From Streptomyces sp. H39-S7 (GTDB lineage: Bacteria > Actinomycetota > Actinomycetes > Streptomycetales > Streptomycetaceae): a DNA stretch of 64,000 nt. Within the stretch, counting starts at the first letter, position 1. Every line of letters begins with the position of its first letter. This document shows positions 47,873 through 56,298 of this stretch, piece by piece. The DNA lies in NCBI RefSeq assembly GCF_027158205.1, contig NZ_JAPVLU010000034.1:1-64000 (forward strand), read 5' to 3'. A program made the position numbers and the translations under genes. Below the pieces are notes generated by a model, which searched no databases, was not told where the DNA came from, and was given only the letters and a program-made list of their open reading frames with translations.

Positions 47873-48876
47873 GAGGGGGTACCTGCCGTCAGGATGCGCG
47901 GCGCGGCTTCGCCGCAGGCCGGTTCCGGCCGGTGGACGGGGACCGGGTGGCCGCCCGGTTGCTCGCCCCGCGGTTCGTCCCGCTGCCCGTCCGGCTGTTC
48001 GTCCCGTTGTCCGTCCCGCTGTTCGTCCAGCCGTACGTCCCGCTGTTCGTCCGGCCGTTCCTCGGCTTGCCGCAGCCGGCGCCAGGCGAGCACCGAGCAG
48101 AGCGCGAACCCGAGGGCGTTGCCGAGACCGTGCGTTGCCGCCATCCACGCCAGCGTGGGATGCGGGACACCGGTGGCCTCGCCGAGCGCCCAGCTCAGGG
48201 CGAGCAGCATCGTCGCCACCAGGACGGCCGCCGACGTGCCGAGCAGAGCTCGGGTGAGGCGGTCGGGGGCGCCGGGGCGGAGGTCGCGCCAGGTGAGCAG
48301 GCCGACCAGCCACATACCCGCGGTGAGGACGACCGCTCCGGCGAGTTCGGCCCAGTCGTCGATGAAGTAGCCGGCCAGGACGAGCAGCGTCCCGACCGGC
48401 ACGCTCAGCGCGGCGAGCCGTCCCGTGGTCCGGCCGGGAGTGGCGCGGCAGACGAGTCCGGCCATCAGCGCGGCAGCGAAGCCGGCGAAGTGGAAGTGCG
48501 GCACGGTGAGTTCCAGGATCCTCAGGTCGAACCCGAGGAGCCGATGGCCGGAACGCTCCGCGACCAGCGCCACGCCGGCCACCGCCGGGGTCACGAGCGC
48601 GGTCAGCACGCCGATCTCACGCGGCGCGAGCGACCGTGTGCGAGCCAGCCGCAGCGGAGCGGACGCGGCGAGGACCACGGTGGCGAGGGCGTAGACGGCG
48701 GCGAACGCGGCTGCCGGGCCACCGCGCGGCAGCCACAGCGCCACGCTCCCGGGTACGGCGCCGACCAGCCAGAACGTTCGGATCGTGCGGATATCCGGCC
48801 CGTCGATCAGTGTGAGTCCGCACGGGACCACGACGAGCATGCCCAGCATGACGATCAGGTTCACCAGAGTCGTCAC
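47869..48876 (-). CDS. YndJ-like multi-pass membrane protein with charged repeat tail
   Basis: 335 residues from GTG 48876. Eight or nine hydrophobic helices (LVNLIVMLGMLVVVPCGLTL at the start; AVVLTAGMWLVGLLTW; then TLAWMAATHGLGNALGFALC near residue 260). The HFHFAG segment after TVPHFHFAGFAAALMAG is a His cluster typical of YndJ. The last about 60 residues are a low-complexity Asp/Glu/Gln/Arg repeat (DEQRDVRLDEQRDGQRDEQP), encoded by tandem near-12-bp units at 47975-48060. Co-translated with DUF1990. Function unknown. Confidence 0.85.
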   Translation of the reverse strand: MTTLVNLIVMLGMLVVVPCGLTLIDGPDIRTIRTFWLVGAVPGSVALWLPRGGPAAAFAAVYALATVVLAASAPLRLARTRSLAPREIGVLTALVTPAVAGVALVAERSGHRLLGFDLRILELTVPHFHFAGFAAALMAGLVCRATPGRTTGRLAALSVPVGTLLVLAGYFIDDWAELAGAVVLTAGMWLVGLLTWRDLRPGAPDRLTRALLGTSAAVLVATMLLALSWALGEATGVPHPTLAWMAATHGLGNALGFALCSVLAWRRLRQAEERPDEQRDVRLDEQRDGQRDEQPDGQRDEPRGEQPGGHPVPVHRPEPACGEAAPRILTAGTPS

Positions 48877-48893
48877 GACGCCCCATCCCCATG

Positions 48894-48953
48894 TTGAACG
48901 CGTTCAATTTATCGGCACAGAGTGACTGTACGCCGATAACTGAACACGTTCAA
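48894..48953. promoter_or_regulatory. Nested symmetric operator of the YndJ-DUF1990 operon
   Basis: TTGAACGCGTTCAA (48894-48907) is a perfect palindrome. A near copy, TGAACACGTTCA, lies at 48941-48952 with one mismatch at its centre. Between them TTATCGGC (48909-48916) and GCCGATAA (48932-48939) form an 8-bp inverted repeat. The whole 60 bp is roughly symmetric. The GAAC-N2-GTTC form is typical of TetR-family sites. Confidence 0.7.
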
Positions 48954-49366
48954 CGTGGCGTGAGGCCGTCCCGCAGCGAGGTATGGGCGAGCCAGGCGAC
49001 CAGGGCGCCGACGAGGTACCAGAACAGATCGGGCGCGTTGAAGGTGGAACCGAGGATCAGGCGCGCGAGCGTGCTGCGTGCGGACAGCTCGCCGGGTACC
49101 GGGCTGAGCTGCGAGAACTCGACGGCCCAACTCGTGGCGAGGGCGACCCCGGCGGCTACCAGGGGCTTTACCCGGGGCGCGGCGAGGACGACCAGGGTGT
49201 GGAGCAGCACGGTGTACAGCGCGTCGCCGGCGTACTTCTCGACCGCTCCGGGCACCCCCGTCGCGCCCGCCCTGACGCCCAGCGCCACGGCGACCGTCAG
49301 CGCGGCGGCCCCGGCCGCGAGCAGCCGGGTGCGCAGGGGTTCGCCGGATCTCCAGGTGTCGTTCAT
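48950..49366 (-). CDS. DUF2809 membrane protein
   Basis: 138 residues from ATG 49366 (AAGG upstream). Four membrane helices. DUF2809 features: KYAGDALYTVLLHTLVVLAA, ATSWAVEFSQLSPVPGELSA and STFNAPDLFWYLVGALVAWL. These small membrane proteins occur widely near sensor and regulatory genes without known function. Its stop codon overlaps the distal palindrome of the YndJ operator. Upstream gap 49367-49460 shows only the end region of the sulfur operon and no gene. Confidence 0.85.
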   Translation of the reverse strand: MNDTWRSGEPLRTRLLAAGAAALTVAVALGVRAGATGVPGAVEKYAGDALYTVLLHTLVVLAAPRVKPLVAAGVALATSWAVEFSQLSPVPGELSARSTLARLILGSTFNAPDLFWYLVGALVAWLAHTSLRDGLTPR

Positions 49367-49460
49367 GCCGCAGACCTTATGCGGCGGCGGAACGGCGCCG
49401 GCCGGCGCCGCCTCAGGGGCGGCGCCGGACCGGGCCGGGCCGGCCGGACGGGCGGACCGG

Positions 49461-49979
49461 CTACAGCGACGCGGTCGCGGCGAAGACCCCGTCGTGGTGC
49501 ACCAGGCCCGGGCCGGTGGCCGGCCCGCCGCCGGTCTCGACCTCACCGACGACCTGCAGGTGGTCGCCGATGCGCTGGCGCAGCGTCACCCGGGCGGTCA
49601 GCCAGGCCGGGACGCCGTCGAGAATCGGGAGCCTGTCCGGGGACCGCGTCCAGGGAACACCCGCGAACCGGTCCGTACCGCTGCGCGCGAACTGCTGCGC
49701 CAGAGCCGCGTTCCCGGGGCCGAGGACATGCACCGCGAAGTGCTCGGCCTCCTGGACGGCACGGGCGGTGGAGGCAGTGAGCCCCAGGTAGAAGGTGACC
49801 AGCGCCGGATCCAGCGAGACCGAGGTGAACGAGGTCGCGGTGAATCCGGCGGGCCCCGGGACGGTGATCACCGTGACTCCTGCGGCGTGCCTCCGCAGCG
49901 TACGGCGCAGCAGTGCGGAGGCGTCCGTCGCGCCGGCGGTGTCGACGGGCGGGGCGGCGCGTTCACTGGTGACGGTCAT
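49461..49979 (-). CDS. Flavin reductase (NADH:FMN, SsuE/HpaC-like)
   Basis: 172 residues from ATG 49979, overlapping the hydrolase stop (ATGA). Flavin-reductase-like fold: LRRTLRRHAAGVTVITVPGP, FTATSFTSVSLDPALVTFYL, EHFAVHVLGPGNAALAQQFA, RFAGVPWTRSPDRLPILDGV and the LQVVGEVETG strand with a final DGVFAATASL. It supplies reduced FMN to two-component monooxygenases. As the last gene of the operon it is the natural partner of the SsuD-like enzyme two genes upstream. Confidence 0.92.
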   Translation of the reverse strand: MTVTSERAAPPVDTAGATDASALLRRTLRRHAAGVTVITVPGPAGFTATSFTSVSLDPALVTFYLGLTASTARAVQEAEHFAVHVLGPGNAALAQQFARSGTDRFAGVPWTRSPDRLPILDGVPAWLTARVTLRQRIGDHLQVVGEVETGGGPATGPGLVHHDGVFAATASL

Positions 49980-50830
49980 TGCGGAATCCTTCCGAGGACA
50001 TGGTGCGGGTCGGTCTCGACGGTGAGCACGGGGCTCAACTCCACTCCCCCGCGCAGCCGTTCGAGCCATTGGACGACGGTCGCGGCCACGGTGCGGTGCG
50101 AGGCGTCGTTCAGTACGTCGTGCAGTCCCCCGTGGACGATCCCGACGACGGCCCGCGGGAATCCCTCGGCCCGCCCCCTGGCCTCGTCGGCGGGGGTGAC
50201 CGGGTCGGCGTCGCCGTGCAGGACGAGCACCGGCAGGCCGCGGGCCGTCAGCGCTGTGGGTTCGAGCAGCGCCGCGGGGACCGGAGCGGACAGCGAGCCC
50301 CGGATGAACTCCGGGTCCGAGCACAGTCGTTGGCGGTGCGCCGGACAGGCCGTCCGGGCGCCGAGTTCGTCCTGCCAGCCGGGGCCGTCGCCCGGCCGGT
50401 AGCCGGCGGAGTCCGCGCTGGACACGATGCCGGACACGGCGGCCTCCGCGATCCGGCCGGGGGCGGCGGGCTCGGCGGAGGCGACGCCCGCGAGGACGAT
50501 CCCGTCGACCGACAGCCGCGGATCGCCTGCCGCCCGCAGTGCCAGCAGCGCCCCGGTGTCGGCGCCGACCAGGACCAGCGGGGTGACGGGATCCGGCCCG
50601 GCCGCGTCCAGCAGTGCCCCGCCGATGCTGTCCGGTGCGTCCTCCAGACCCGGGCCCGTCGTGTGGACGGCGTACCCGTCGGCCGCGAGGCGGCGGCCGA
50701 AACGCTCGTAGACGCCGCCGTGTTCACCGCGTCCGGGCAGCACCAGGAGGGTGCCGCGGGTGGTGACGCCCCCCGGTGGGTGCCAGCTGTGGGTGAGTGA
50801 GGTCGCGGTGTTGGTGAGGACGTCGGTCAT
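49976..50830 (-). CDS. Alpha/beta hydrolase
   Basis: 284 residues from ATG 50830, overlapping the LLM monooxygenase stop. Alpha/beta hydrolase core: LLVLPGRGEHGGVYERFGRR, LVLVGADTGALLALRA in the nucleophile-elbow position, LPVLVLHGDADPVTPADEA (acid Asp) and VHGGLHDVLND (His). The elbow reads GADTG rather than GxSxG, so Asp may be the nucleophile as in haloalkane-dehalogenase or epoxide-hydrolase types. The CXXXXXXXC-containing cap (ARTACPAHRQRLCSDPEF) is variable. In this operon it may hydrolyse an ester or thioester of the sulfur substrate. Confidence 0.88.
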   Translation of the reverse strand: MTDVLTNTATSLTHSWHPPGGVTTRGTLLVLPGRGEHGGVYERFGRRLAADGYAVHTTGPGLEDAPDSIGGALLDAAGPDPVTPLVLVGADTGALLALRAAGDPRLSVDGIVLAGVASAEPAAPGRIAEAAVSGIVSSADSAGYRPGDGPGWQDELGARTACPAHRQRLCSDPEFIRGSLSAPVPAALLEPTALTARGLPVLVLHGDADPVTPADEARGRAEGFPRAVVGIVHGGLHDVLNDASHRTVAATVVQWLERLRGGVELSPVLTVETDPHHVLGRIPQ

Positions 50831-51975
50831 CGCGCGCTGCCCGCGAGCGCGGCCGGCCCGGCTTCGGTCGCGGGGGTCCCGGCGGCTTCACGGCGGGCCA
50901 GCTCCTGGCGGACCAGCGGGATGAGGTGGCGTCCGTAGTCGATGGCGTCGTCGAGCGGGTCGTAGCCGCGGATGAGGATGGTCGTGACGCCGATGTCGAT
51001 GTAGTCGAGCAGGGCCTGCGCCACGGTCTCGGGGGTGCCGACCAGCGCGGTGGAGTTGCCGCCCGCGCCGGTGGCCTTGGCCGGGGCCGTCCACAGCGCC
51101 CGGTCGTGGCGGTCGGACTTGGCGGCGGCCGCCAGCAGCCGCTGGGAGCCGACGTTCTGCGGTCCCTCGTTGCCGGTGAAGCGCCGGAGCTTGCCCACGA
51201 ACGAGCCGCCGTTGCCGCCCTTGATGGTGTCGAGGATCCGGTGCGCGCGGTCCCAGGCGAGCTCCTCGGTCGGGCCGAGGATCGGACGGAACGAGACGCT
51301 GATGCCGGGGACGTCGGTGCGCCCCGCCGCGACGGCCGCCGCGCGCACGGACGCGATCTGCTCGGCGGTCTCGGCCAGCGGCTCGCCCCACAGCGCGAAC
51401 GTGTCGGCGTGCCGGCCGCCGACCCGGTACGCCGCCTCGGAGGAGCCGCCGAAGAACAGCGGTATGCCGGACGCGCGGGCCGGAAGGACGTCGCTGCGGT
51501 AGTCCTCGAACCGGTAGTGCTCGCCCTCGTGGCTGAAGGCCTCACCGGAGGTCCAGGCGCGGCGCAGGATCCCGAGGTATTCGTCGGTGCGCGCGTAGCG
51601 GTCCTCCTTGCCGAGGTAGTCGCCGTCCCGGCGCTGCTCGGTGTCGTGGCCGCCGGTGATGGTGTGGACGGCGACCCGCCCGCCGGAGAAGTGGTCCAGC
51701 GTCGCGAAACTGCGGGCTGCGAGGGTCGGCGCGATGAAGCCCGGGCGGTGCGCGATGAGCAGGCCGAGGCGGTCGGTGCGGGCGGCGACGTGCGCGGCGA
51801 CCTGGGTGCCGTCGGGGCTGCCGGAGCTGTAGCCGATGAGGATGCGGTCGAACCCGGCGTCCTCGTGGGCGCGGGCGAAGCGGACCGTGTAGTCCGGGTC
51901 GATGGCCGGGCCGTGCGGGGGCCGGGTCTCGGAGACGTCCTGGGTGCCGATCATGCCGATGAACTCGACGGACAT
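50827..51975 (-). CDS. LLM-class FMN-dependent monooxygenase (SsuD-like)
   Basis: 382 residues from ATG 51975. A bacterial-luciferase-like TIM barrel of the alkanesulfonate monooxygenase kind: DYTVRFARAHEDAGFDRILI, RTDRLGLLIAHRPGFIAPTL, GGRVAVHTITGGHDTEQRRD, YLGKEDRYARTDEYLGILRR, PLFFGGSSEAAYRVGGRHAD and GTPETVAQALLDYIDIGVTT. The AHRPGF and SSEAA segments are close to SsuD and related organosulfur monooxygenases, which use FMNH2 and O2 to release sulfite. FMNH2 would come from the reductase at the end of the operon. Confidence 0.93.
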   Translation of the reverse strand: MSVEFIGMIGTQDVSETRPPHGPAIDPDYTVRFARAHEDAGFDRILIGYSSGSPDGTQVAAHVAARTDRLGLLIAHRPGFIAPTLAARSFATLDHFSGGRVAVHTITGGHDTEQRRDGDYLGKEDRYARTDEYLGILRRAWTSGEAFSHEGEHYRFEDYRSDVLPARASGIPLFFGGSSEAAYRVGGRHADTFALWGEPLAETAEQIASVRAAAVAAGRTDVPGISVSFRPILGPTEELAWDRAHRILDTIKGGNGGSFVGKLRRFTGNEGPQNVGSQRLLAAAAKSDRHDRALWTAPAKATGAGGNSTALVGTPETVAQALLDYIDIGVTTILIRGYDPLDDAIDYGRHLIPLVRQELARREAAGTPATEAGPAALAGSAR

Positions 51976-51980
51976 GGTGA

Positions 51981-53204
51981 TCAGTTGCCTTTCGGTGCGG
52001 AAGGTGAGTCGGGGGAAGTGGCGGAAGGTGTGGGATCCGGGTGGTGGCGGGCGAGTGCGGTGCGGCCGGCGGCCAGGAGGACGGAGTCGTCCTGAGGGGT
52101 GTGCACCCGGCCGCAGAGCACGTCGCGGAGGTGGCGTTGCAGGGGGTTGTCGAGGGTCAGGCCGTGGTTGCCGATCAGGGCGACGGCCTGTTCCACCGCG
52201 CCGATCGCGGCCCGGACACCGAGGAGTTTGGCGATCCCCGCCCGGCCGGTCGCCTCGGTGTCGCCCGCGTCGACGCGGGCGGCGAGCGCGTCGACCAGCG
52301 TGTCGGCGCCGACGAGCGAGGCCTCGATCTCGCCGACCGCGCTCTGGAAGCGCGGCAGGGTCGCCAGCGGTGCGCCGAGCGCGGTGGGGACCCGTTCGTG
52401 GAGGAAGCCGGTCAGCCAGTCGCGGGCGGCGCCCGCGATGCCGAGGTAGAGGGCGGCGAGTCCGAGCGCGCCCCAGGCACCGGCCACCGGATCGGGGGCA
52501 GCGGACCCGGGTTCCGACAGCACGACGACGTCGTCGAGCGGGACGCGGACGGAGTCGAGGACGACGTCGTCACTGCGGCTGGCGCGCAGCCCGAGGTGGT
52601 TCCAGGTGCGGTCGACGGTCAGGCCGGGGCTTCCCGCGCGGACCAGGAAGGAGCCGACGCGGACCGGGTCCTCGTCCGTGCGCGCCCAGACCAGCATCCG
52701 GCTGAGTCCCACCGCCCCGGTGGAGTAGATCTTGTGCCCGGTGAGCAGCCAGTCGGCGCCGTCCCGCCGGGCGGTGGTGGCGGGCAGCCCGCCGCGCACC
52801 GGGCTGCCCAGTTCCGGCTCCACCCGCAGGGCGTTGAGCAGGGCGGGTCCGGCGGCGGCCTCGGCCAGCAACTCCCGGTACCGGTCCGCCGGCCAGTTCG
52901 CGGAGCGCGCCTCGGCGGCATGGGTGAACAGCGTCATCGCGGTCACCAGGGCGACGGCGGGATCGCCGGCGCCCAGCGCGCGCAGGATCCGCACGGTGTC
53001 GGCCAGGCCCGCGCCGGGGCCGCCGTGCCGGGTGGCCACAGTGGCGGTCAGCAGGCCCGCGCCGTGGGCGAGCGCGAAGCCCTCGGTGGGGAAGGAGGCG
53101 TCCCGGTCGTGCTCCGCGGCCCGCAGGGCGAGTCGGGCGCGGATGGCGGGCAGCCGGTCGAGGTCCAGGGGCGGCAGGGCGGTCGGTGCTGCGGTGGTGG
53201 GCAC
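51981..53204 (-). CDS. Acyl-CoA-dehydrogenase-like flavoenzyme
   Basis: 407 residues from GTG 53204 (GGAGA upstream). ACAD fold: FALAHGAGLLTATVATRHGG, GGLPATTARRDGADWLLTGH, KIYSTGAVGLSRMLVWARTD, WNHLGLRASRSDDVVLDSVR and the C-terminal VEQAVALIGNHGLTLDNPLQ helix pair. The catalytic Glu of true dehydrogenases is not evident, and the family placement (DszC/SfnC-like, in sulfur operons with LLM enzymes) suggests an FMNH2-dependent monooxygenase or sulfur-compound oxidising enzyme. It lies 5 nt upstream of the LLM gene. Confidence 0.9.
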   Translation of the reverse strand: MPTTAAPTALPPLDLDRLPAIRARLALRAAEHDRDASFPTEGFALAHGAGLLTATVATRHGGPGAGLADTVRILRALGAGDPAVALVTAMTLFTHAAEARSANWPADRYRELLAEAAAGPALLNALRVEPELGSPVRGGLPATTARRDGADWLLTGHKIYSTGAVGLSRMLVWARTDEDPVRVGSFLVRAGSPGLTVDRTWNHLGLRASRSDDVVLDSVRVPLDDVVVLSEPGSAAPDPVAGAWGALGLAALYLGIAGAARDWLTGFLHERVPTALGAPLATLPRFQSAVGEIEASLVGADTLVDALAARVDAGDTEATGRAGIAKLLGVRAAIGAVEQAVALIGNHGLTLDNPLQRHLRDVLCGRVHTPQDDSVLLAAGRTALARHHPDPTPSATSPDSPSAPKGN

Positions 53205-53259
53205 GGCGTCTCCGGCCGGTCGGGGCGGGTGGAGGTGCGGGGCTGAGCGGGGAGGTGAC

Positions 53260-54279
53260 TCAGCCGAGGTCGCGGCGCCAGGTCGTGGCGTGGTGGCAGG
53301 CGACGGAGCGCGCGCCGGGACCGTCGGACAGCACGGTGGCGGGCCGTTCCCGGCACCCCGGTCCGGCGAAGCGGCAGCGCGGCGCGAACGCGCAGCCCAC
53401 CCCGTCCGGCCACGGCTCCCCGTCCCCCGTGGCACGCAACTGCGCGGGCAGCAGCCGGTGTTCGCGTCGCACGCTGGGGGCCGACGCGGTCAGCAGTGCC
53501 GTGTACGGGTGGCGCGGGTGCTCCAGGACCTCGCTGATCGGCCCCTGTTCGACGAGTTGGCCCCGGTACAGGACCGCGACCCGGTCGGCGATCCCGGCGA
53601 GTGAGCTGAGGTCGTGCGAGATGACGATGATCGCGAGGTCGAGTTCCCGGCGCAGCCGGTCGAGCAGGTGCAGGACGAGGTTGCGGTTGGAGGCGTCCAG
53701 TGCGCTGACGGGCTCGTCGGTGATCAGCAGCCGCGGACGGGTGACGATGGCGCGGGCGACGCAGACCCGCTGCCGCTGGCCGCCGGAGAGCTGTCCCGGG
53801 GTGCGCGCTCCCAGCGCGGCGGGGTCGAGTCCGACGCGGGTGAGGGCTTCGGCCACGCGCGCGGCACGCCGGTCGCGCGGGACGCCGGCCACGGCGAGCG
53901 GTTCGCCGACGATACGGTCGACGGTCAGCTCGGGATCGAGCGAGCGCAATGAGTCCTGGAAGGTGAACTGGACCTGCCCGGTGCGGCGGAAGGCCCGCAG
54001 GGCGTGCCCGCGCAGCGCGGTCAGATCCTGGCCGTCGAAACCGATCCGTCCGGCTTCTGGGCGCACCAGGCCGACGGTGGCGCGGGCCAGTGTGGTCTTG
54101 CCGGAGCCGGTCTCACCGATGATGCCGAGGATCTCGCCGGAGCGGGCACCGAGGTCGACGGTGTCCAGGACCCGGGTGTGGGCGCCGCGTCGGCCGTACG
54201 ACACGCTCAGTCCGCGGATGTCGAGCAGCGGCGCGGCGGCGGGAAGGGCGTGACACGTGCGGTCCGTTGCGGTGGTCAT
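53260..54279 (-). CDS. Peptide-type ABC importer ATPase 2 (DppF/OppF-like)
   Basis: 339 residues from ATG 54279, overlapping the preceding ATPase gene (ATGA). Walker A GETGSGKTT near residue 57, signature LSGGQRQRVCVARAIV, Walker B RLLITDEPVSALDAS, switch His in VISHDLSSL. The C-terminal oligopeptide-ABC extension has CAFAPRCRFAGPGCRERPAT with its four cysteines. The Q loop is QVQFTFQDSLRSLDPELTV. It pairs with the other ATPase to energise import. Confidence 0.95.
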   Translation of the reverse strand: MTTATDRTCHALPAAAPLLDIRGLSVSYGRRGAHTRVLDTVDLGARSGEILGIIGETGSGKTTLARATVGLVRPEAGRIGFDGQDLTALRGHALRAFRRTGQVQFTFQDSLRSLDPELTVDRIVGEPLAVAGVPRDRRAARVAEALTRVGLDPAALGARTPGQLSGGQRQRVCVARAIVTRPRLLITDEPVSALDASNRNLVLHLLDRLRRELDLAIIVISHDLSSLAGIADRVAVLYRGQLVEQGPISEVLEHPRHPYTALLTASAPSVRREHRLLPAQLRATGDGEPWPDGVGCAFAPRCRFAGPGCRERPATVLSDGPGARSVACHHATTWRRDLG

Positions 54280-55373
54280 ACGGTGGCTCCTTCCTTGTGC
54301 GTCGTGACGGTCGCGTTCGGACCGGATCCGGCCTCCGCCACGCGCAGGCAGCGGGACCGGTGGCTGTTGCCCGCGCTGTGCAGGGGCACCGGCGCCGCCG
54401 TGCAGGCGGCGGTGGCGTAGTCGCAGCGGTCGGCGAACCGGCAGCCGGGCAGTTCCGCACCGGCCTCGGGCGGCCGACCGGCGATGACGTCGAGTTCACG
54501 GCGTCCCCAGGCGCCGAGCGAGGCGACCCGCAGCAGCGCTTCGGTGTACCGGTGTGAGGGCGCGGCGAGGACCTCCGCGGTGGGTCCGTCCTCGACGATC
54601 TCGCCCGCGTACATCACCAGGACGCGGTCGCAGACCTCGGCGACGACGGCCAGGTCATGGGTGACCAGGAGCAGGGCGAGTCCGTGCTCGGTGCGCAGCC
54701 GCTGCAGGAGTTCCAGGATCTCCGCCTGCACCACGACGTCGAGCGCGGTCGTGGCCTCGTCCGCGATGAGCAGTTCGGGGTCGCAGGAGATCGCGATGGC
54801 GATGAGGACGCGCTGCAGCATGCCGCCGGAGAGCTCGTGCGGGTACTGGTGGTAGACGTCCTCGGGTCGGTGCAGCCCGACGTCGGTGAAGAGCGCGACG
54901 GCACGTGCGTGCGCGGCGGTACGGGACAGCCGCAGGGTGACCCGCAGTTGCTCGGCGAGCTGGCGGCCGACGGTGAGCGTCGGATTGAGGTACGAGGCCG
55001 GGTCCTGGAAGACCGCCCCGAGGCGGCTGCCGCGCACGCCGCCCCACTGGCGGCGGGTCAGCGCGGTGAGTTCGGCGCCTTCGGCGCCTTCCGCACCGTC
55101 AGCCGTGGTGCCGGACAGGACGGCCGATCCTGCGGCGACCTCGCAGCCGGGCGGCAGGACGCCCAGCACCGAGCGGCAGGTGAGGCTCTTGCCGCTGCCG
55201 GACTCCCCCACCAGCCCGACGGATTCGCCGCGCGCCACCGAGAAGGAGACGTCGCGCACGGCCCGCGCGCGTCCGCCGGCGACCGTGACGGTGAGCCCTT
55301 CGACGGACAGGGCGGTCGCGCCCCGCGATACGGCATGCGCAGTGACGTTCTCAGGCGACGGGGACTGCGGCAT
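54276..55373 (-). CDS. Peptide-type ABC importer ATPase 1 (DppD/OppD-like)
   Basis: 365 residues from ATG 55373, starting inside the permease gene (23-bp overlap). Walker A GESGSGKSLT near residue 55, Q loop GAVFQDPASYLNPTLTVGRQ, signature LSGGMLQRVLIAIAIS, Walker B ELLIADEATTALD, His loop LVTHDLAVV, and the C-terminal Cys region ELPGCRFADRCDYATAACTA that binds an iron-sulfur cluster in some dipeptide transporters. A short repeat (GAEGAEGAE) sits between strands. Confidence 0.95.
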   Translation of the reverse strand: MPQSPSPENVTAHAVSRGATALSVEGLTVTVAGGRARAVRDVSFSVARGESVGLVGESGSGKSLTCRSVLGVLPPGCEVAAGSAVLSGTTADGAEGAEGAELTALTRRQWGGVRGSRLGAVFQDPASYLNPTLTVGRQLAEQLRVTLRLSRTAAHARAVALFTDVGLHRPEDVYHQYPHELSGGMLQRVLIAIAISCDPELLIADEATTALDVVVQAEILELLQRLRTEHGLALLLVTHDLAVVAEVCDRVLVMYAGEIVEDGPTAEVLAAPSHRYTEALLRVASLGAWGRRELDVIAGRPPEAGAELPGCRFADRCDYATAACTAAPVPLHSAGNSHRSRCLRVAEAGSGPNATVTTHKEGATV

Positions 55374-56298
55374 CGGCCTGCTCCTTCCGGCTGGTGCGGG
55401 GCTCCTGGACGGAAGCGCGGGCAACGGACGCCGACTCGTCGCGGTCGGCCGGGGCGCTCGCCAGCACGTCCCGCGGCAGCTCGGTCGAGGCGCCGCTGTC
55501 GCGGATCGCGTCCGCGAGGATGTTGAGCGCGCCGACGGTGATCATGATCACCGCGGCGGGGATCAGCGGGGCCCAGGGCTGCTGGGCGAGGAATCCCAGG
55601 TCGGCGGCGAGCATGCCGCCCCAGGTCGGGGCGGGCGGCTGGACCCCGAGGCCGAGGAACGTGAGGGACGCGACGACGAGGAGCGCCTGACCGATGGCAT
55701 GGGCGGTGGTGACGGCGACCGTCGGCAGGATCTTGCCCCAGATGTGCACGCGCAGGATCCACCACCGCGACGCGCCCACGAGTTCGGCGGCCTCGACGTA
55801 CTGGGCCTGCTTCAGGCCGAGTGCGGCGGCCCGGGTGACCCGGAAGAACAGGGGCGCGAACAGCACGCCCAGCGCCAGCATCGCCTGGTGCATCCCGTTG
55901 CCGAGCGCGCCGACGACCGCGATCGCGAAGACCGTGAACGGCAGGGTCATCAGGGCGTCGACCGCCCGCAGCGCCGACCACTCGACCCCGCGGCCGAGCC
56001 ACACCGACGCCAGGCCGGGCAGGACGCCCAGTGCCATCGCGGCGCCGACCGCCTCCAGCGCCCCCGCGACCGACAGTGCGGTGCCGGACAGCAGCCGGCT
56101 CAGCACGTCGCGTCCGAGGTAGTCGGTGCCGAGCCAGTGCGCGGCGCCGGGACCGTGCAGCATGTTCGCGGTGTCCTGGGCCAGCGGGTCGTCGGGGCTC
56201 AGTGCCCCGCCCGCGACGGCCAGGACGGCGACGGCGGCCAGGACCAGCAGGGCCGCACGGGCCGCTCGCACCCGCCACACCCGGCGCAGGGACCTCAT
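55351..56298 (-). CDS. Peptide-type ABC permease 2 (DppC-like)
   Basis: 315 residues from ATG 56298, overlapping the DppB-like stop (ATGA). Six membrane helices. LLHGPGAAHWLGTDYLGRDV-like opening (HWLGTDYLGRDVLSRLLSGT) and the EAA loop EAAELVGASRWWILRVHIW identify a DppC/OppC permease. The C-terminal 40 residues are cytoplasmic and charged. It forms the channel with the next permease. Confidence 0.95.
   Translation of the reverse strand: MRSLRRVWRVRAARAALLVLAAVAVLAVAGGALSPDDPLAQDTANMLHGPGAAHWLGTDYLGRDVLSRLLSGTALSVAGALEAVGAAMALGVLPGLASVWLGRGVEWSALRAVDALMTLPFTVFAIAVVGALGNGMHQAMLALGVLFAPLFFRVTRAAALGLKQAQYVEAAELVGASRWWILRVHIWGKILPTVAVTTAHAIGQALLVVASLTFLGLGVQPPAPTWGGMLAADLGFLAQQPWAPLIPAAVIMITVGALNILADAIRDSGASTELPRDVLASAPADRDESASVARASVQEPRTSRKEQADAAVPVA

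Noticed and set aside
48909-48939. GCCGATAA on both strands, matching the sigma-WhiG -10
   Set aside because: No TAAA -35 element lies 15 nt upstream on either strand, and the two copies are simply arms of one inverted repeat.
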